Source: Enterovibrio qingdaonensis
Lineage (GTDB): Bacteria > Pseudomonadota > Gammaproteobacteria > Enterobacterales > Vibrionaceae
NCBI RefSeq assembly: GCF_028683135.1
Contig: NZ_JAJUBB010000001.1
Location: forward strand, 372,001-436,000
DNA length: 64,000 nucleotides
Direction: 5' to 3'
The first letter of the stretch is position 1. Each line of letters opens with the position of its first letter. The notes under the pieces are model-generated. The model was not told the DNA's origin. It was given only the letters and a program-made list of their open reading frames with translations, and ran no database searches. A program made the position numbers and the translations under genes. This document shows, piece after piece, positions 56,611 through 64,000 of this stretch.

Positions 56611-57710
56611 GTTGGCGAAACATTTTCTCATATGAGCTGAAAAAGCTGTTTAGTAACCCAGCGGTTGTCTTTACCGTGTTTGGCGGGATCATTATCTATT
56701 CCTTGCTTTATCCGCTGCCGTACGACCACCAACTGCCACGTGAACTCAATGTCGCCGTTGTTGATCATGACAACAGCCAACAGAGCCGTGCTTTTGTTCG
56801 AATGCTCAATGCGACACCGCAACTTAACGTGTCGATGAACCTCAGTCAGGAAGCGGAGGCTAGCAAGCTTATCGCGGGTAAAGAAATCGAAGGCGTTATC
56901 GTCATCCCACAGCATTTTTACCGCGATTTATTGATGGGGAAAAGCCCAGTGATCTCGGTTGGTGGGGATGCATCTTTCTTCTTGGTTTACGGCACGATCG
57001 TTGAGGGGGCCGTATCTTCTGGCAGTACGCTAGGTGCGCAAGTGAAAGTTGCCAAAGCGATGATGAAAGATATTCCTCAGCCGCTTGCCGAAAAACAATA
57101 CACGCCGTTTTCACTCAACATGGTGCCGGTTTTTAACCCTACCACTGGCTACGGCGACTACGTTGTACCCGGCGTATTTATGTTGATTTTGCAACAAACG
57201 TTGCTCATCGCATCAGGCATGTTGCAAGCTGGCTCTACCGCAAACAGCCGTCGCCACTTAGCGGCTCGAAGCCTTATCCTGTTTGCGATTTACAGTGTAA
57301 TGTCGATGTACTATCTCGGCGGAAGCTTGAGTTTTAACGGGGTTAATCGCTTGGCTGAACCCGCCTCACTGGCAATGATCATGGTTCCTTTTCTTCTTGC
57401 AACAATGGGAGTAGGCACTTTGATAGGTTCAGCCATAAAACGACCAGAAATCATCACATTAACTGTTTTACTCAGCTCTATGCCCTTGCTTTTTTCATCT
57501 GGGTTCGTTTGGCCAACCAGTGCCCTGCCAGATTGGATCTATTGGCTCGCACAACTATCTCCATCAACGCCTACGATTCAATCAACGATACAGTTGAATC
57601 AGATGGGGGCGACACTCCAAAGCCAGCAAGGGTTTATTACCCAACTTTGGGGGCTGGCCTTTATTTACCTTGCTTTGGCATTTATCACCCAAATGCGTAG
57701 GAAGCGTTAA
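56607..57710 (+). CDS. ABC-2 type membrane protein (YhhJ-like), second copy
   Basis: The protein has 367 residues with the same layout as the previous one: one N-terminal segment, a periplasmic domain (VVDHDNSQQSRAFVRMLNATP), then five segments. The matching VDxDNSxxSRAxVR motif shows the two are paralogues that probably form a heterodimer. The ATG at 56607 overlaps the upstream stop (ATGA). It is the last gene of the operon, followed by a strong terminator. Confidence 0.83.
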   Translation: MSWRNIFSYELKKLFSNPAVVFTVFGGIIIYSLLYPLPYDHQLPRELNVAVVDHDNSQQSRAFVRMLNATPQLNVSMNLSQEAEASKLIAGKEIEGVIVIPQHFYRDLLMGKSPVISVGGDASFFLVYGTIVEGAVSSGSTLGAQVKVAKAMMKDIPQPLAEKQYTPFSLNMVPVFNPTTGYGDYVVPGVFMLILQQTLLIASGMLQAGSTANSRRHLAARSLILFAIYSVMSMYYLGGSLSFNGVNRLAEPASLAMIMVPFLLATMGVGTLIGSAIKRPEIITLTVLLSSMPLLFSSGFVWPTSALPDWIYWLAQLSPSTPTIQSTIQLNQMGATLQSQQGFITQLWGLAFIYLALAFITQMRRKR

Positions 57711-57714
57711 ATGA

Positions 57715-57747
57715 GAAAGCCCTGCATCTTGCAGGGCTTTCTTTTTA
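57715..57747. terminator. Strong bidirectional terminator after the export operon
   Basis: AGAAAGCCCTGCA (57715-57727) pairs perfectly with TGCAGGGCTTTCT (57731-57743) and is followed by TTTT. It also serves the convergent SDR gene at 57753. Confidence 0.9.
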
Positions 57748-57752
57748 GTCAA

Positions 57753-58553
57753 TTACGCAATAATACGTTCAATTGCATCGACAATAGCTTGCGCTTTTTC
57801 ATCATCCAAACCGTCAGGGTGCGGTGGAGAAAACATCTTCGAATCATTGTCCCAATACTTTCCAGACGCATATGCAAACTCGTCTGACAAGCCTGCTCGT
57901 ACTAAGATATCTACGCCAATGGACAAATCATTGCCTGATACACCAAAACCTTCTTGGACCATCTTACTGGCTAACATTGAACCTGGATTGACCGCGATAA
58001 ATGCCGGACCGCTTTCCCCTAGCTTTTCCGCCATTACGCGCGTCCACATGGTGATCGCCAGTTTGCTTTGCGCATACGCACTAAAGTCGTCATCAAACTG
58101 CACCTTTCCTTCCAGCGCATTGAGATTAACGGGAGCCTGAGCCGCTGATGAAAGGTTCACCACTCGGCTATTTTCATCCATGGCATGAAGCAACAACTTA
58201 GTCAGCAGATACGGGGCAATGGTATTCACCACAAATCGTGCATCAATGCCTGACTTGGTCGATGCATCGCTCAAACGAAATACGCCCGCGTTATTCAAGA
58301 GCACATCAACATGTGAATGCTTAGTGAGTATGGCTCTCGCCAATGCTTTTACATCAGGTAATGAGGAAAGGTCTGCGACATAGGCTTCTACCGTACTAAC
58401 GCTCCTAATCGCTTTCAACTCTGTTTCTACCTTGCCCAGCTTTGCTTGATTTCGCCCATGTATCAGCAGGATATGCCCTTCAGCAGCTAAAACCTTTGCT
58501 GTTTCTAACCCGATGCCATCCGTCGCGCCAGTGATCAGTATTGTCTTTGCCAT
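57753..58553 (-). CDS. Short-chain dehydrogenase/reductase
   Basis: The protein has 266 residues. The cofactor motif is TGATDGIGLETAKVLA, followed by LLNNAGVFR, the catalytic Ser in VVNLSSAAQAP and the YAQSKLA motif carrying Tyr and Lys. It is similar to retinol dehydrogenase/WWOX-like bacterial SDRs. The substrate is unknown. The gene is convergent with the export operon. Confidence 0.87.
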   Translation of the reverse strand: MAKTILITGATDGIGLETAKVLAAEGHILLIHGRNQAKLGKVETELKAIRSVSTVEAYVADLSSLPDVKALARAILTKHSHVDVLLNNAGVFRLSDASTKSGIDARFVVNTIAPYLLTKLLLHAMDENSRVVNLSSAAQAPVNLNALEGKVQFDDDFSAYAQSKLAITMWTRVMAEKLGESGPAFIAVNPGSMLASKMVQEGFGVSGNDLSIGVDILVRAGLSDEFAYASGKYWDNDSKMFSPPHPDGLDDEKAQAIVDAIERIIA

Positions 58554-58848
58554 TATCAGTCCCTCACTTTAGTTTTAGCTTTCGCAGACACACAGCCAGC
58601 AATGACATCCGCTAACTGACAATGAGATTCCGCGTTAATTGGCACTGACTCATTTTCCCTTATTCTGGGGATAGACAGTTTTCTCATATTGAGAAATGGG
58701 ACACTTCGCTTTGCCGGAATGACTGTCAGATTGACATAAAAGAGTATCTCAATATAAAAACCATTATGAAATAATTATATATTTCAATTAGTTAAAAATG
58801 GCACGTTACTTGAGTAGGTATTTGCAACATTCCATTGAGGAGCGTCCT

Positions 58849-60987
58849 ATGTCTTACAAGTTATCTTTGACAGGGCTCGTGCTGATATCTCCACTTGCAA
58901 CTGCAGGGCCATTTGATACCTGTCCTAGTAAGGCCTATTTATTCCAATCAAAACCCGTTCAAGTCTATAGCGTAAACCTTGTCACAGGGTCCACTAACCT
59001 CATCACAAATGATGTAGGTATGACCAACAATGGCATCAACGCGATTGGCTTTGATAACGGCATTGGAGACGGCGATGGGTTCAACCATAAATATATTTAT
59101 GGTGTAGAAAAATCCACCCATAGTGTTGTTAGACTAGGCAGCGACTTCCAAGCAGAAACGGTTGACGTTACCGGCCTTCCGGACGTTCACTTCTTTGTGG
59201 GTGACGTGTATGACCGATACTACTACCTTTATCACACGAGTCACGGTCTGTTTAAAATTGACCTCTCGCCATTAGACTCCGACCCAACCGCGACGCTGAC
59301 TGCCGAGACAATTACGGACAGCGTGTCTCTAGGGCTCACTGACTTTGCGTTCCATCCTCACAACGACCAGCTGTTTGCGGTCAATAACGCCAACGGCAAA
59401 CTCTACACCATTGATACCGGGAATGGAGACACTGACTTCATTGGTAACATTGGCGTAACGGGAACGTTTGGTGCAGGCTATTTCGATGTTGATGGCTACT
59501 ACTACATCTCCAGAAACTCTGACGGAAACATCTATCGAATTGACCTCTCAACGCAAGCGAAAATAGACAGCGGCGTAGTACCTGCAGTCAAATTCGCTGA
59601 CGGCCCCAAGTCGGGCCAAAACGACGGTGCCCGTTGTGAAGATGCGCCAGTGATTGACGAAGACTCTACCATCGACTTTGGTGATGCGCCCGATTCGTAT
59701 ATGACACTGCTGGAATCAAATGGTCCTCGCCATGAAGTCGACTCCGGCTATTACCTCGGTTCTGTCGCACCAGATAGCGAAGGCAACGGTTTCCAATCTC
59801 CGCTCGACGACAATAAAGCCGGTGTTGCTGATGAAGACGGCGTCGGTTTCGTCACGGGTTTGCGTGCTGGCCAAAACGCACAAATATCCGTTCAGGCTTC
59901 CACCAGCGGCTACTTATCTGCGTGGATTGACTGGAACGGTGATGGGGACTTTGCAGACAGCGGTGAAAAAATTATCAGTGATGATCTCACCAATTCAGGC
60001 AACAATGCTTACAACATTGCCGTTCCAGCCGGTGCAACAATTGGTTCTAGCTGGGCTCGCTTCCGCTTCGCCCAACAATCCGGCCTCAATTACTACGGCG
60101 GTGCAACGACGGGTGAGGTAGAAGACCATCCAGTCATCATCATGGAAAATGGTTCATCTCTTCGCTACTACCCAAGTGCTAGCGGCTATGCAACCATTGC
60201 TTTTGAAGATAACTGGCCAAAAGAAGGCGATTACGACATGAATGATGTTGCAATCAAATTCAAAATCACCGAGACACTTGACCAGTCAAATGACATCACA
60301 CGCGTCCACATTCAAGGCCATTTAGCAGCATACGGCGCAGGCTATCACAATGGGTTTGCGTTTAGGCTAGAAGGGCTGAACCGTGAAGACATTGCTGCGA
60401 CGACAACGCTTTCGTATAACGGTGTAGAACAAGCAGAAAATGGGCTCGAAGCGGGTTCTACAGAAGCGATATTCATTATTTCAGATGATCTGAAAACGAA
60501 AATTCCTGCGAGTTGTATGTACTACCGTACCGCGCAACATTGTCAGGAAGACTTGTCCTTTGAGTTCGAATTAGACATTTACTTTAATGCCGACGTCGAC
60601 ACCAGCCTACTTTCAGCCATGCCTTATAACCCATTCATGTTTGCCACACCTGGGGCTTATGTGCGTGATGGTCTCTGGTATAACCCTGGCCGCGGCTTAG
60701 AAGTACACCTACCTGATCAGGCACCAACTGAGCAGTTTGATACCTACTGGTATGGATGGTGGTCAGACTCTAGCGACCCAGCAACAAACCGCTACTTCAA
60801 AACATCAGATAACCTACCGTGGGCAATCCTTGTACCTGACGATTGGCACTGGCCGCGCGAACACGTTGACGTAGTGGAAGTCTATTCTGAACTTGCGGGC
60901 TATGCAGAGACTGGCGGTGAGAATAATGTGGACTGGTATTTGCTCGAAAAAGCGACCGAAAACAAATACTACAGTGTTGAGGAGTAA
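58849..60987 (+). CDS. Secreted GEVED/LruC-domain protein
   Basis: The protein has 712 residues with a signal peptide (LSLTGLVLISPLATAGP). Residues about 20-260 form a beta-propeller-like region (DUF6923 type: SKAYLFQSKPVQVYSVNLVTG). A GEVED-type domain follows (FGDAPDSYMTLLESNGPRH; IDWNGDGDFADSGEK; GEVEDHPV near residue 421). The C-terminal part from about residue 440 is a LruC domain (EDNWPKEGDYDMNDVAIKF). LruC proteins are surface or secreted proteins of marine bacteria with unknown roles. GGAG precedes the ATG at 58849; the frame upstream to 58798 is not supported. A small lipoprotein gene follows by 5 bases. Confidence 0.85.
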   Translation: MSYKLSLTGLVLISPLATAGPFDTCPSKAYLFQSKPVQVYSVNLVTGSTNLITNDVGMTNNGINAIGFDNGIGDGDGFNHKYIYGVEKSTHSVVRLGSDFQAETVDVTGLPDVHFFVGDVYDRYYYLYHTSHGLFKIDLSPLDSDPTATLTAETITDSVSLGLTDFAFHPHNDQLFAVNNANGKLYTIDTGNGDTDFIGNIGVTGTFGAGYFDVDGYYYISRNSDGNIYRIDLSTQAKIDSGVVPAVKFADGPKSGQNDGARCEDAPVIDEDSTIDFGDAPDSYMTLLESNGPRHEVDSGYYLGSVAPDSEGNGFQSPLDDNKAGVADEDGVGFVTGLRAGQNAQISVQASTSGYLSAWIDWNGDGDFADSGEKIISDDLTNSGNNAYNIAVPAGATIGSSWARFRFAQQSGLNYYGGATTGEVEDHPVIIMENGSSLRYYPSASGYATIAFEDNWPKEGDYDMNDVAIKFKITETLDQSNDITRVHIQGHLAAYGAGYHNGFAFRLEGLNREDIAATTTLSYNGVEQAENGLEAGSTEAIFIISDDLKTKIPASCMYYRTAQHCQEDLSFEFELDIYFNADVDTSLLSAMPYNPFMFATPGAYVRDGLWYNPGRGLEVHLPDQAPTEQFDTYWYGWWSDSSDPATNRYFKTSDNLPWAILVPDDWHWPREHVDVVEVYSELAGYAETGGENNVDWYLLEKATENKYYSVEE

Positions 60988-60992
60988 CCATC

Positions 60993-61529
60993 ATGATTAA
61001 TCATAAATATTTATCAATTATCGCGATGACCGCCCTTCTCACTGCATGTGGAGGTGGTGGAGACGGAGATACCACAACGACGGGAATCAGCACTGATAAT
61101 TCACCTTCGGAAGAAGAAAGCAGCTCTAGCTCAAACTCTACATCAATGTTGGTCGATACCTCTGGCGGCGTCGCGAACATTCCCGCCACGGTAGGTAGCT
61201 CGGCCACATCCATGAGCTCGATGGTTGTTCCTGACTCTTTTTCTTACAATCCAAATGTTCAACAGAGCTTTGTGGTTGATGTCAGCGGTTACGCTGCGTC
61301 CAATGCGACCATCACTTTGTATCGAAATTTTTCAGCAAACAATGATGGTAGCTATTCAGCCGATTACAATAGCAGATTGGTCGCAGCTCAGCTTATTAAC
61401 GGTCAAGGCACTGTCGACATTGTCAACACAACATCGCAATACTACCTGCTTGCAGAAGTGTGGTTTGATGATGGCACCACGCCCATACAAAAGCGGATAC
61501 CCAACACGGAAACCAGTTGGATTTGGTGA
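60993..61529 (+). CDS. Small lipoprotein partner of the LruC protein
   Basis: The protein has 178 residues with a lipoprotein signal (YLSIIAMTALLTACGGGG, Cys near residue 19). A Ser/Glu-rich linker (residues 35-55) follows, then a beta-rich domain (YNPNVQQSFVVDVSGYAAS). It lies 5 bases after the LruC-domain gene and is probably cotranscribed. The linkage suggests that the two products act together at the cell surface (inference). A strong terminator follows. Confidence 0.72.
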   Translation: MINHKYLSIIAMTALLTACGGGGDGDTTTTGISTDNSPSEEESSSSSNSTSMLVDTSGGVANIPATVGSSATSMSSMVVPDSFSYNPNVQQSFVVDVSGYAASNATITLYRNFSANNDGSYSADYNSRLVAAQLINGQGTVDIVNTTSQYYLLAEVWFDDGTTPIQKRIPNTETSWIW

Positions 61530-61530
61530 A

Positions 61531-61562
61531 AAAGAAAACCCCGCTTGTCGGGGTTTTCTTTT
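61531..61562. terminator. Terminator after the LruC operon
   Basis: AAAGAAAACCCC (61531-61542) pairs with GGGGTTTTCTTT (61550-61561), a 12-bp stem. It lies directly after the lipoprotein stop and before the convergent chemotaxis gene. Confidence 0.9.
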
Positions 61563-61566
61563 TGTA

Positions 61567-63558
61567 TTAATAGGCGTTTGATTTTAGCTTGAACTCATTT
61601 AAGCGACTGCTTTGGCGTTCAGCGATGTCAGACAAGAAGTTTGAAGCCTGACTCGATTGATCAATACCCACCACATTTTGAGAAATGATGTCTGTAATGC
61701 CATTCAAAGACTCACTGATTTCCTCAATCGCTTGAGACTGTTGCTGAGCAGCTTCTGACATTTCAGATGAGCTATCATTTATCTCTGATACAGAAAGCTG
61801 CGTAGCGGTCATTTTATCCACCACAACGGATGATGTTTCTCTTACTTGATCAACCTTTTCCAAACAATCATCAACTTTGAGCTTCGCAATATCAGATTGG
61901 CTCTGCAGTTCCTCAATGATTGTTTTGATATGTTCAGTCGATGTTTGCGTTTTCGCCGCAAGCGCACGTACTTCATCCGCCACGACCGCAAAGCCTCGCC
62001 CTACATCACCCGCCCTAGCGGCCTCAATAGCGGCGTTTAGTGCCAGCAAATTTGTCTGATCAGATATCGTGCTGATAACGGTAGCAACCTCATTGATACT
62101 GTGGCAACGCTGTTTAAGTAGCTCTACTACCGACGCGGTATCACCCAATTGCACCGTCAGATTATCAGCTTGTACGCTATTTTCTTCCGCCAGAATCTGA
62201 CCTTCTTGGCACGCCTTGAACGCATTTTCTGCTTTTGACTCTGTCATTCTTGCTGATTCTGCAACAATACTTGCCGATGTCGACATTTCCGTCACTGCTG
62301 CTGCAATTTGCTGAACTTGAGAACTCTGCTCTTCCGCATTTGCGGTACTTTGCAACATGACGGTAGCTAGCTCGGTAGCACTTGCTGAAATCTCCACACT
62401 CTGAGATCTCACATCTTCAAGCACGCCATTGATCGATTCAACCGTCGCGTCAGAACTCATTGCCAACGATGCCAATTCATTTTTACCGCGAATATTGGTT
62501 AAAACTGAGAAGTCTTTATTTGCCATAGACTTCATTGAATTAACCAATCGACCGAAAATACCGTTAATTTTATTAATAATAAAAATGCACAAAGTGACGG
62601 ATAAAAGCACAGAAAGAATCCACGACGCGCCTTGAATTGTTATCGCCTTGGAAGCCAAATTCATTGAATTCTGGTTCGCGTCATGCAGCATAACCATGTT
62701 TCTAGAAATAACTGCAGAAAGATCAGTGCTGATTTTATTCGCTAATGCATCGCGTTCTTTTGAAAACAATCCGTCATCTTTAAGTCCTGAAAGCACAACC
62801 TTCGTGGAATTTTCATAACCTCGTATTGTTGTATTTTTAAAGTCTTTAACTGGCTGAATCCACGTGTATTTATTAACTATATCAATAGCATCGCTCAAGT
62901 ATGACAATGTTTTATCTTCATTGACAACAGCTCGACGAAAAACACTAAGAGACAAGCTAGAGTAGTAACCATCCAGGTTTCTTACTAGATCAGAAACATC
63001 TTTATTCCACGTAATGACATCAAAATTACTGTTCTTATCGGCATAGGCGTTCACCTCAGATGTCATCGAAAATAGTGCGCCCCATAAGAGCGGCGTATCT
63101 TCCCACCACTGCCTATGCACGCGTTGATACTGTTCAATCGATTGGGACAAGGTTAAGCGATAATTTTCTATATTTTTCAGTGTTTCTCTCATGTCCTCTT
63201 TCGTTTCAGAAGACATGTCCGGGTCAGAAATAAAATCTTCTTTGATAAGAGTCTGTATTCTCTCAATATCACCCTTTATTCTGACGTATTCATTTTGCAA
63301 GTTTTCCGTACTTTCCTTAAGAAGATCTCGACTCTCTACACGGATGTTGTTCCAATCACTGTCTAACTTAGCCGCCGACTCCGCCCTTTCTGCTCTCAAT
63401 GTTGAATAGTCAACCGAGCCTTTTACTTCAGCAAGGTAAAAATATAGTACAGCAGATATTAACGCGGACACAGACAACGTAATTACAACGGGTGATAATA
63501 GTAAAGTTCGCAGCGAAAAGTCTGTAAGCCAGAAAGATGATTTTTTTGTTATCGTCAT
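61567..63558 (-). CDS. Methyl-accepting chemotaxis protein
   Basis: The protein has 663 residues. Membrane segments lie near residues 17-41 and 311-330, enclosing a periplasmic ligand-binding domain of about 270 residues that is largely helical. A HAMP-like region (residues about 332-385) leads into the signalling domain. The conserved tip is [35 protein letters not shown] near residue 500 (cited here only by its core). The ligand is unknown. The promoter must lie in the AT-rich gap at the right edge. Confidence 0.92.
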   Translation of the reverse strand: MTITKKSSFWLTDFSLRTLLLSPVVITLSVSALISAVLYFYLAEVKGSVDYSTLRAERAESAAKLDSDWNNIRVESRDLLKESTENLQNEYVRIKGDIERIQTLIKEDFISDPDMSSETKEDMRETLKNIENYRLTLSQSIEQYQRVHRQWWEDTPLLWGALFSMTSEVNAYADKNSNFDVITWNKDVSDLVRNLDGYYSSLSLSVFRRAVVNEDKTLSYLSDAIDIVNKYTWIQPVKDFKNTTIRGYENSTKVVLSGLKDDGLFSKERDALANKISTDLSAVISRNMVMLHDANQNSMNLASKAITIQGASWILSVLLSVTLCIFIINKINGIFGRLVNSMKSMANKDFSVLTNIRGKNELASLAMSSDATVESINGVLEDVRSQSVEISASATELATVMLQSTANAEEQSSQVQQIAAAVTEMSTSASIVAESARMTESKAENAFKACQEGQILAEENSVQADNLTVQLGDTASVVELLKQRCHSINEVATVISTISDQTNLLALNAAIEAARAGDVGRGFAVVADEVRALAAKTQTSTEHIKTIIEELQSQSDIAKLKVDDCLEKVDQVRETSSVVVDKMTATQLSVSEINDSSSEMSEAAQQQSQAIEEISESLNGITDIISQNVVGIDQSSQASNFLSDIAERQSSRLNEFKLKSNAY

Positions 63559-64000
63559 AACCTACTCAATGTTGTTTATGAAATTATTTTTAATACATCA
63601 AAGTAAAACCATCTTTTATTTTGAACAAAACACACACATAAATATGAAATAGATAAAGCTTTAATCAATAGAATTTGAGTAAGGTTTAGAACGATATTTA
63701 TGCGTCCGTGAAAACCAAAAAAGCAACACCATAAATCAGATAGCAAACTGATAGTTTAAATTAATTTTTATGCAATAACGTCGTAGTTAAAATTTGTGCA
63801 GTTAAAAATCATTAGAAAAGAAAGAGGTCTCACACTTACATTGAGAATGAACTCATAATGTAAACAGATGTTTCGCGGTTAATATATTGAAACAGTTTTA
63901 TCATGTCAACCCACTAGTACATGAATCCAATCCATCCAGTTGGTTTGTATTTTGTACAATTATCATTTATTTACAGAAAATAACACCCACACATTCAACA
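63559..64000. other. AT-rich region at the right edge
   Basis: These 440 bases upstream of the chemotaxis gene show no reading frame, repeat or terminator that I can support. They probably hold the promoter of the chemotaxis gene. Confidence 0.4.

Overview
The window looks like chromosomal DNA of a marine gammaproteobacterium, most likely Vibrionaceae (Vibrio, Grimontia, Enterovibrio or Photobacterium type). This is an inference from four things: a complete betI-betB-betA-choX-choW-choV choline-to-glycine-betaine operon, a stand-alone FMN-riboswitch/ribB unit, many secreted and surface proteins of marine type, and moderate GC with AT-rich intergenic DNA. I see no rRNA, tRNA, IS element, prophage or CRISPR array.

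Layout. 1-7.3 kb is a surface-protein and decay region. A very large secreted GLUG/cadherin-type protein runs off the left edge, preceded by a leader rich in nested inverted repeats. It is followed by a small PH-like membrane protein and by two damaged genes: a lipoprotein gene with an in-frame stop, and a histidine kinase, joined head to head with both 5' ends apparently missing. 7.3-12.1 kb is an amino-sugar uptake locus (nanE, two CUT1 permeases, a solute-binding protein) with a divergent GntR/UTRA regulator and no ATPase gene. 12.6-15.5 kb pairs an unfused argininosuccinate lyase with a Dcu-type C4-dicarboxylate transporter. 15.7-21 kb holds small exported proteins, a Calx-beta-like gene fragment and an AT-rich pair headed by a Sel1-repeat lipoprotein. 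21.3-24 kb is a purine operon (NCS2 permease and guanine deaminase). 24-27.3 kb carries a MerR-methyltransferase fusion with its own 19-bp-spacer promoter, a GNAT enzyme and hypotheticals.

27.3-34.4 kb is the choline operon: ChoXWV imports choline, BetA and BetB oxidise it to glycine betaine, and BetI represses through a perfect palindrome upstream. A BCCT transporter at 46.5 kb with a long coiled-coil tail may serve the same osmoprotection. 35-38.3 kb encodes an 1103-residue secreted M64-family metalloprotease. 38.4-44.9 kb holds a CPA1 Na+/H+ antiporter, a RidA protein, an SDR with a divergent LysR, ClcA and two small membrane proteins. 45.3-46.3 kb is ribB under an FMN riboswitch, followed by the BCCT transporter and a DEAD-box helicase. 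50.5-57.7 kb has a LysR regulator, a Bcr/CflA-type MFS pump and a four-gene export operon (TolC-like, HlyD-like, two ABC-2 membrane proteins) without an ATPase. 57.7-63.6 kb has an SDR, a secreted GEVED/LruC-domain protein with a companion lipoprotein, and a chemotaxis receptor.

Most functions are ordinary. The least explained items are the structured leader at 3.07-3.29 kb, the head-to-head truncation at about 6.17 kb, the argH-Dcu pair with its hairpin-flanked junction, and the two transport operons lacking ATPases.
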